NCBI RefSeq assembly: GCF_033439725.1
Contig: NW_026944392.1
Span: forward strand, 372,001-436,000
DNA: 64,000 bases
Source: Neurospora tetraspora
Lineage: Eukaryota > Ascomycota > Sordariomycetes > Sordariales > Sordariaceae
Direction: 5' to 3'
Below are positions 58,147-64,000 of the stretch, in pieces; positions within the stretch are counted from its first letter, which is position 1; the number at the start of each line of letters is the position of its first letter. Made by a program: the position numbers and the translations under genes. Below the pieces are notes generated by a model. That model made no database searches, had not been told where the DNA came from, and worked only from the letters and a program-made list of their open reading frames with translations.

Positions 58147-58693
58147 CTAGTGGTGGGTGGTGGTGGTGGTGGTGGTGGGTGGAGATATAGAATCTTTTGG
58201 GGGAGAGGAGAGAGGGGAGAGGGAGAGGGAGAGGGAGAGGGAGAGTGAGTGAGGCAAAGGAGTTGGAGATGGATACGGAGATGGAGACGGACAGTACCTC
58301 TGCATTACCTCCAGAGGCTATAACTGGTGAGGTTCTCGTCTCTTTTGTAACAATGGTGTGAGCATCTAGCTTACATGGTTCAGGTCGCCGACGACGACGT
58401 CGTCGTTGTAGACGGTTGATACCTAGGTGGTTATTTCATACCCCACGCTACCTGCTTTATCAAGTCGCTGTACGAGTGTGAAGGATGGAAATCAGACATC
58501 TGAGATCCATATTGACGAGGGTGGTTGTACTCACTGGGAGTCAGTCCATGTAGATATGTCACTATCTGATCTGACCCATCACTACACTGAAAACTGTTAA
58601 GTCTCCTAACCTTCTCTGTTGTCCGGGGTACTTGTTTTCCTTTATGGCTTTTTTGACAAGCGCAGCAATCGCCTCATCACAACACGATGCCAT
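58147..58693 (-). CDS. Tentative small three-exon protein
   Basis: Minus-strand exons 58693-58611, 58533-58452 and 58317-58147 join in frame (phases 2 and 0) to give 111 aa. Introns are 77 nt (gttagg...cccag, with a CTGAC branch) and 134 nt (gtagcg...tatag). The first 55 residues look like genuine protein (MASCCDEAIAALVKKAIKEN, then YGSQMSDFHPSHSYSDLIK). The last exon is Pro/Ser/Leu-rich and ends in a Thr run, coded by GGGAGA and GGT repeats. There is no known domain. The first donor is weak and the last exon could be chance, so treat only the first two exons as reasonably likely. Confidence 0.4.
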
Positions 58694-61210
58694 TAAGCCC
58701 CCCCGGGTCTGAACTCCTACGAGAAGAGGTGGTAAACACATGGGGACAAATACCATCCATAATCCAAGACAACAAAAGGAAGGTGTTCGGAAGGTGTTCG
58801 ACACACATGCAAGACAAAGGAAGTGTGACAACCCTCCACCACCGAGTTTCTCCATCGTCTAGTCTCCTCCCTGTTGCCTCCCCAGCCAGCCGCCTATCCT
58901 CATCCTTCCAGGTTTACAGTTCGTTCTCTGAAGCAGGCAGGCCCGGCTATAACGGCACTTGAAACCGCTTCTTCCCAAGACAGCCAAGACAACCAAGGAG
59001 CCCTCCTGCAAGAGCATCATCCAAGACCCTCCAAGACGGCCCGCTGCTTTTTTTTTCCCGGTTTCCCCGTTACGCCGGTATGCAGTGAGGCAGTCTCAGG
59101 CAGTCAGTCTCAAGACAGTCACGGCAGTGTACAGCGAGCGCTGTGTAACCCAACCCGTTTTGTTTCTTTCAATTCCTGTCCGTCATGCCCGTCATCAGCA
59201 TTGGTGCAACCGGTTTGGATATATTTGACATGGCATGGATTGATTGCACACCTTTCACATCCTCCCTCCATCGTCATGTCATGTCTTCCGTAAAGGACAG
59301 CTTAAGGTAGCTTGGCCTTTTTGCTTCTCTCCCCATCCATCTCTCATGAGTCTCCCACTTCTCCCACTTCCGCCTTCTTTCACACATTTGAGTTAGGACT
59401 TTCGAGGTCCGAGTCCTCTCAGCCACTCACTGGTTTATCATCAAGTGCCTCTTGCACTCAGCGCCGCCTGTCCTGTCCGTCTTTCGGGCTTCTGCTCTTT
59501 CGCCCGCCATGCCTTCCATCTTCCGCTTGTTGTTGTTGCTGCTGCCAGTCCTTCCTCCTCCTCCTGTCATATTCGGCATCCGCCATCTGTCACCCACCCA
59601 ACCTCCGTGGCCCGTCACGTCACCCATTCTCCGCTATCCACCGAGCCCGACGGCCCGTTACGATGTGGTGTTGCGTGTCAACGAAGTGCTTGTGATGGGC
59701 AAACACGCACCGCACCCCTTGATTCAATCTTGACCCACTGGATCTCCAGGGACGGACCAGACAAATAAGTCTTCACAAGTTAATGTTTGAAGTTTGACAG
59801 CCTTTGGCCATGAGATGGCGCACCCTCCACGGACGGCATCCGGTGATACTGACTGACGTTAACGTTTGACACCTCGCGAGGTTGACAAAAAGATCTCGTC
59901 ACGAGTACCTACCGGGGGGGATTAGTAGACGCTGCTGGACCGTCGTGACCTGTTGTTGCTATTAGTGTCTTCTGTCTTGTCCGCGAGTTCTTGGTGTAGC
60001 AGAGGAGTTTCCCAAACTTCTCAAGGACTTACACCGAGCAGACGCCGTGCGGACAGACCGACCCTCGCCGAGGTACCTAACCCTCATCCTATACATACAG
60101 CAGGGGGCGCGCGAAAACAAACATTCCCTCCTCAAAAACTTCGAAACATCAACATTTAAACTGCAGAGACAGACGGCAGAGAAGGTTAACGATTTCCATC
60201 CGCGCAAGCTGTTCCCGATCTCCCTACGTTCCACAGCCTTTACACCATGCAGGCTGGCGAACGGCGAACTAGCTGGCGGCCTTTGGCGGAAGAAAACGCC
60301 ATCTCACCCGGGAAGCGGCAGGGCATCGTCATCGTTTGATGTGCAGCTATCCATCTCTCCCTCTTTCCATTGCTCCGACGGACATTCATTGGCCATTCAT
60401 CTGGACATCCAACGGCGTTGAGGCGATCAAGCGATCAAGAGAAAGCTCATCCGGCATTGACTCGATCCTTCGATAGCTGATTCATCCAGGCAAGTTACCT
60501 GGTGCTGTAAGGGACACAACAAGGAGCAAACTGAGTGGGATCGGGAAAGAGTCGCTCAAAGGGTTCACGATAGCGGACCAGGTAAACGACAAAGAATCGG
60601 TTCCAAAAACTTCAATTGGTATCTCCTCCATGTTCCTCCATGCTCCTCCATGCTTTCCATCTCCAATATCCAACAATATCCGCTCTAACGAGTTCCCAAC
60701 GGCGACTTCTGGGCCGCCGGAATATGGCTACCTAGGTATATGTTATGCACCTCCCGACATAGGAATTATGTTTTACGTAGACAACAAACGGAAACGAAAA
60801 TGAATAAAAAAAAAGATCCAATGATACATTGGCAGGCTCATGTCCGCCATGCTCTATATCTTGGTATGATGATGCGTGCGATGGAGAGCCGCTGGCTGGG
60901 TGGGTGTGGCTGCGTGGGTTCGGGTCGTGATGTAGATACTCTTTGTTCTACTCCGTGCCGCCGAATGCTGAGTGGTGTCTTTGTCGACGATCCGCTTCGG
61001 CTTTCCCTTTAAGCCCACGGACAGCGAGGGCTTGAAATGGCGCTCCTCACAATCTCGGCTTCCACCCGTAGCGAGGCCTTTCACCCAATGCACCTAAGCC
61101 ATGGGACCTCCGCATCAATGCTGTACAATATCCAGAATATGCCTTCGACATCCTCCCGCTTTGCAGACGAATGCATCCTCATCTAAAATTCGAACCATAT
61201 CCTCAATGAC
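58694..61210. other. Gene-poor stretch
   Basis: 2.5 kb with no supported gene, between a minus gene's promoter and the 3' end of the acyltransferase gene. Short Leu/Pro-rich frames near 59450-59730 are not convincing. Confidence 0.5.
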
Positions 61211-62781
61211 TTAGGGAGGAGGCACCCTCGCCTCTCCGCCATTCAACAAAGGCTGCGCATGCTCCCTACTCGCTCCTCCGTTCGCATATCCCTTCTCCGC
61301 CAGACCGGCCTTGCCTCCCTCGGTCCCCTCATCATCATCAAACACCTTCTTCTCCAACCACTGCGTCGCCCTGGCGCACGCGGTATCAACCCACTTCATC
61401 CACGCCCACGCAGCAATGTACGTGGCGGTCGTGAAAATGACAATACTCGCCATCTTGTGGCCCCTGGACTTGGGGTGCAACCAGTTGGGTTCCTTGGGCG
61501 AGCCATCCTCGTTCTTTCCCGGATCCTCCCAAGGCTGGCCGGAGATACCGTAGACGATCCACATGCCCAAGGTCCTAAGAATGGTGCCGTGGGTGAGGTA
61601 GACGGCGAAGGAGTGGTGGCCGAGCCAGAGGAGCAAGCGGTGCGAGAGGAGGTTCTGCAAGCTAGGAGACAAGAAGATGGAGACGGCGACGCATTGAATC
61701 ATGAACGCGCTGGCGCGACGACCGGCATTGGACCCCTTAGGAACAATGAACGAGCCGCGAGAGCCGTCACCGGCAGGATCGACGAGGAACTTGTGGAGGC
61801 GCAGAGACCAGGGCGCCCAGTCCTCGTGCTCGTGCGGATAGGAACCGACGTAGCCGCCGATGAGGAGGAGAATGGGCACGATGACGTAGGAGAGGATGCG
61901 CTGGTACTTGGCGATAAAGTTTTGGGTGGGACGGTGCTGGGAGAGCTCGGCGAGAAGGGTGCCGAGGGCGAGGTTGGCGCCGAAGGTTTCTGCATGCAGG
62001 GACGGTGGGTTAGTGTATGTGCGCATGTGAGGAGGGAGGGGTGTGCGTACCAGTCAAGGGTCCGGTGTTCAACAACCAGTAGGCGACCAAGAGGACGTGA
62101 ACGAGGATGCGGTAGCGGAAGCGCATGCCAATGGTGGCGGCGAGGACAATGTAGACCTGGAAGGCTCCAATCAGCAAGGGGCGCATAGCCCACTGATGTC
62201 TGTCGTAAACATTCTCGGTGGTGGTCCAAGTATCAAGCAGGGCTCTAAACAGCCTGCGAAAGTTCTCGCCGAGAGGTACGGGATCGGGGGCGTCGAAGCG
62301 GACCCAAAAGCTGTCGCAACGGTTGGAGGCCGTGTAGGCGCCCAAGATGGAGAGCACGAAGCTGATGAGGGTGGCGATGACGGCCGGGAGCATCAGCCTG
62401 GGGGGTCGTCGGAAGGCGGATCGGGCGACGGTCTTGAGGGAAGCCGAGTGGTTCCCTTGTTGGTATGCGAGCTTCAAGGGCTTGGCGGCGCAGACGAAGC
62501 CGGTGAGGAAGGCGAAGATGGGAACGCCGAGACGGCCCTGCCAGGGGATTCGGAGGTATGGAACTTGTAGCCACCTCGGGGTGCCGTCCTTAACATCGGC
62601 AGGCCAGAAGAGTGGGAAGTCCAGGGCTCGGGCAAGATGTGTCGAGATAACGAGGGCGGAGGTGATGCCACGGAGGCCCTGTTGGAAGAAGGGTGGTCAG
62701 CAAGGTACTTATACGAGGTACAACGGAACGGCAACGGCTTACCTCGACCCATTTGATGTTCTTTTTGCTCTGAGCGCTCAT
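61211..62781 (-). CDS. Acyltransferase-3 family membrane protein
   Basis: Three minus-strand exons (62781-62743, 62678-62051, 61989-61211) give 481 aa. Introns are 64 nt (gtaagc...acag) and 61 nt (gtacgc...gcag), and both joins restore frame. The protein starts with a short Lys-rich segment, then the family opening VEGLRGITSALVISTHLARA at about 12-31, where the conserved His lies. About ten hydrophobic helices follow (GVPIFAFLTGFVCAA, MLPAVIATLISFVLSILGAY, IVPILLLIGGYVGSY, LLWLGHHSFAVYLTHG). The end is a charged cytosolic tail. The family moves acyl groups, often acetyl, onto sugars or other small molecules at membranes. Fungal members are numerous and mostly uncharacterised, and no partner gene nearby points to a substrate. 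Confidence 0.88.
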
Positions 62782-64000
62782 CTTGCGGGATGAACGTCAG
62801 AGACGCAATAGCTAATTGTAATAGTATTAAGGGGGGGTGTTTGGAAGCTAGGACGATGTTGGTGACCAGCTCCGGTATAGGTTCGGAAGCACAAGACAGC
62901 GGCGTCAAGCTTGTCTCTGATTCCTTGGTTTTGTGTCCGATGCCGTCGGCCGAACCAGCAAAACGTGAGGCGAGACAAAATATTAAAAGAGGTGAGACGG
63001 AAAAGTAGAAGTCGGGAGTGGTTGACCGGAGAGGCGGGACCGGCAAAGCATAAAAAAGATGCGGATCTGGTACACGCGGCCGGATCGAGGTACACGCGGC
63101 CGGGCGGAGCTAGAAGAAACGGGCTAGGGATAGGGGGTAGTAGATGGCGGGCGGGCGCTATCGAGGACGGCGTTGTAGGCGTAGGCGGGGCATCGAAAGG
63201 GGGTCTCTCTTGTCTGTCCGTCTTTTATTCCGTCCGTACTAGTCGACGTCGGTCGGTATTTCTCTTGTCTGTATGGATTATACTAACGGTAGAGGTACGG
63301 GTTTGTCGAAGGAGTGGCCGAATCGAAAAAGTCGAAGTGGTCGCAAAAGTGGGAATCCAAATGCAAAAGGGAAGCGTGGCCGCGTCACAGGACTGAGAAA
63401 GTTGGACAGGAACAGGAACAGGAAATCCAGACAGAAACAAATGAAGTGAAAAAGAGGGATGAATGGAGTGCGAATGCACTGGGGTGGTGTGTACGTGTAC
63501 CGGTATGGGTGTCCACAAGGAGGGTCCTGGAGATGGACTGTGGAGGACTGTGGACCGGGACCGCCGACCGCCGTTGAACTTTTTTTTGGGAATCGGGGTT
63601 TTGGGGCTGCCGGGGGACGGGGGATGTTGACGACGTCGCTCCGTGCGGTGGCCGTGTTTCTTCAGTGTTGCCTTCCCCTTGTTACTTGTTGTTATACAAG
63701 CTCGTTGTTGCTGTGTAACAAACGTTAACAAGCAAGCCAAGACCGCAGAAAAAAAGGGATAAATATCAACCGTAATCTTACAACCGTCAGATATATCGTC
63801 TCGATATTTCTGTCAAGCGAGAGACGGTGGCGGATCCAAGGATTCTGAGGCCTGTGAGTCCTGTGAGGGCGCTGAAGAGAGGGGTACCGCTGGTGTCGCC
63901 TGTAACCTGCCCGTGCTTGTGCTGTAACTTGGCACACCCGCCAAGAGATGTAACTTGGCACACCCGCCAAGAGAGGGACATACAAGTTCCAATCTGCCAT
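62782..64000. other. Acyltransferase promoter and window end
   Basis: No supported gene. The promoter of the acyltransferase gene lies at 62782-63100. The last bases carry a perfect 26-bp tandem duplication. A minus frame running off the right edge (63725-64000) reads through this repeat and is not convincing. Confidence 0.5.
63923..63974. repeat. Perfect 26-bp tandem duplication with internal palindrome
   Basis: Two identical 26-bp units, each containing the inverted repeat CTTGGC-acaccc-GCCAAG. The half sites TTGGC/GCCAA resemble a paired protein-binding site, but no factor is assigned. Confidence 0.9.

Overview
The window is nuclear DNA of a filamentous ascomycete, almost certainly Neurospora (N. 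crassa or a close relative). Protein genes have short introns (about 50-165 nt) with GTRNGT-type donors and CTGAC-like branch sites. GC-balanced genes alternate with AT-rich, stop-riddled blocks that show the C-to-T/G-to-A pattern of repeat-induced point mutation (RIP). Two genes can be named: scon-2 (F-box/WD40 sulfur controller, 39217-41487) and ro-11 (NUDE-type nuclear distribution protein, 22289-24538).

Layout. 1-1542 is a rearranged, RIP-mutated end of a Ty1/copia element. 1543-6362 has no gene I can support. 6363-8457 (+) is a five-exon coiled-coil protein with a HAUS3/augmin-like N-terminus. 8884-10075 holds one or two small proteins and a hexanucleotide repeat. 10998-17751 holds low-complexity and Cys-containing proteins; three of them begin Met-Cys and may form a diverged family (10998+, 16944-, 17751-), with a Gln-rich repeat protein (13777-15936, -) between them. 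A Nudix hydrolase (18774-19631, +) and ro-11 follow. 25786-27047 (-) is a Ser/Thr-rich protein. 27883-32794 (-) is a 1617-aa fungal NLR/STAND protein with a NACHT ATPase. Next to it lies a decayed gene (34182-35796, -), then a 1.03-kb AT-rich island bounded by inverted repeats (36427-37460) that carries a tRNA-like Pol III unit. scon-2 follows. A 7.5-kb Ty1/copia relic (44412-51917) has a second, 1.98-kb non-autonomous LTR element nested in it (45799-47778). The right end carries a mitochondrial succinate/fumarate carrier (54253-55491, +), a tentative small spliced gene (58147-58693, -) and an acyltransferase-3 membrane protein (61211-62781, -).

The genes are independent fungal transcription units, not an operon. 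They cover sulfur control (scon-2), dynein/microtubule function (ro-11 and possibly augmin), C2 metabolism (SFC1-type carrier) and possible allorecognition (NLR). The unusual content is the mobile DNA: target-site duplications, LTR pairs, copia protease/RT/RNase H traces and a possible new Pol III transcript can all be read directly. Gene models rest on reading frame and splice-site logic, and no database search was possible.
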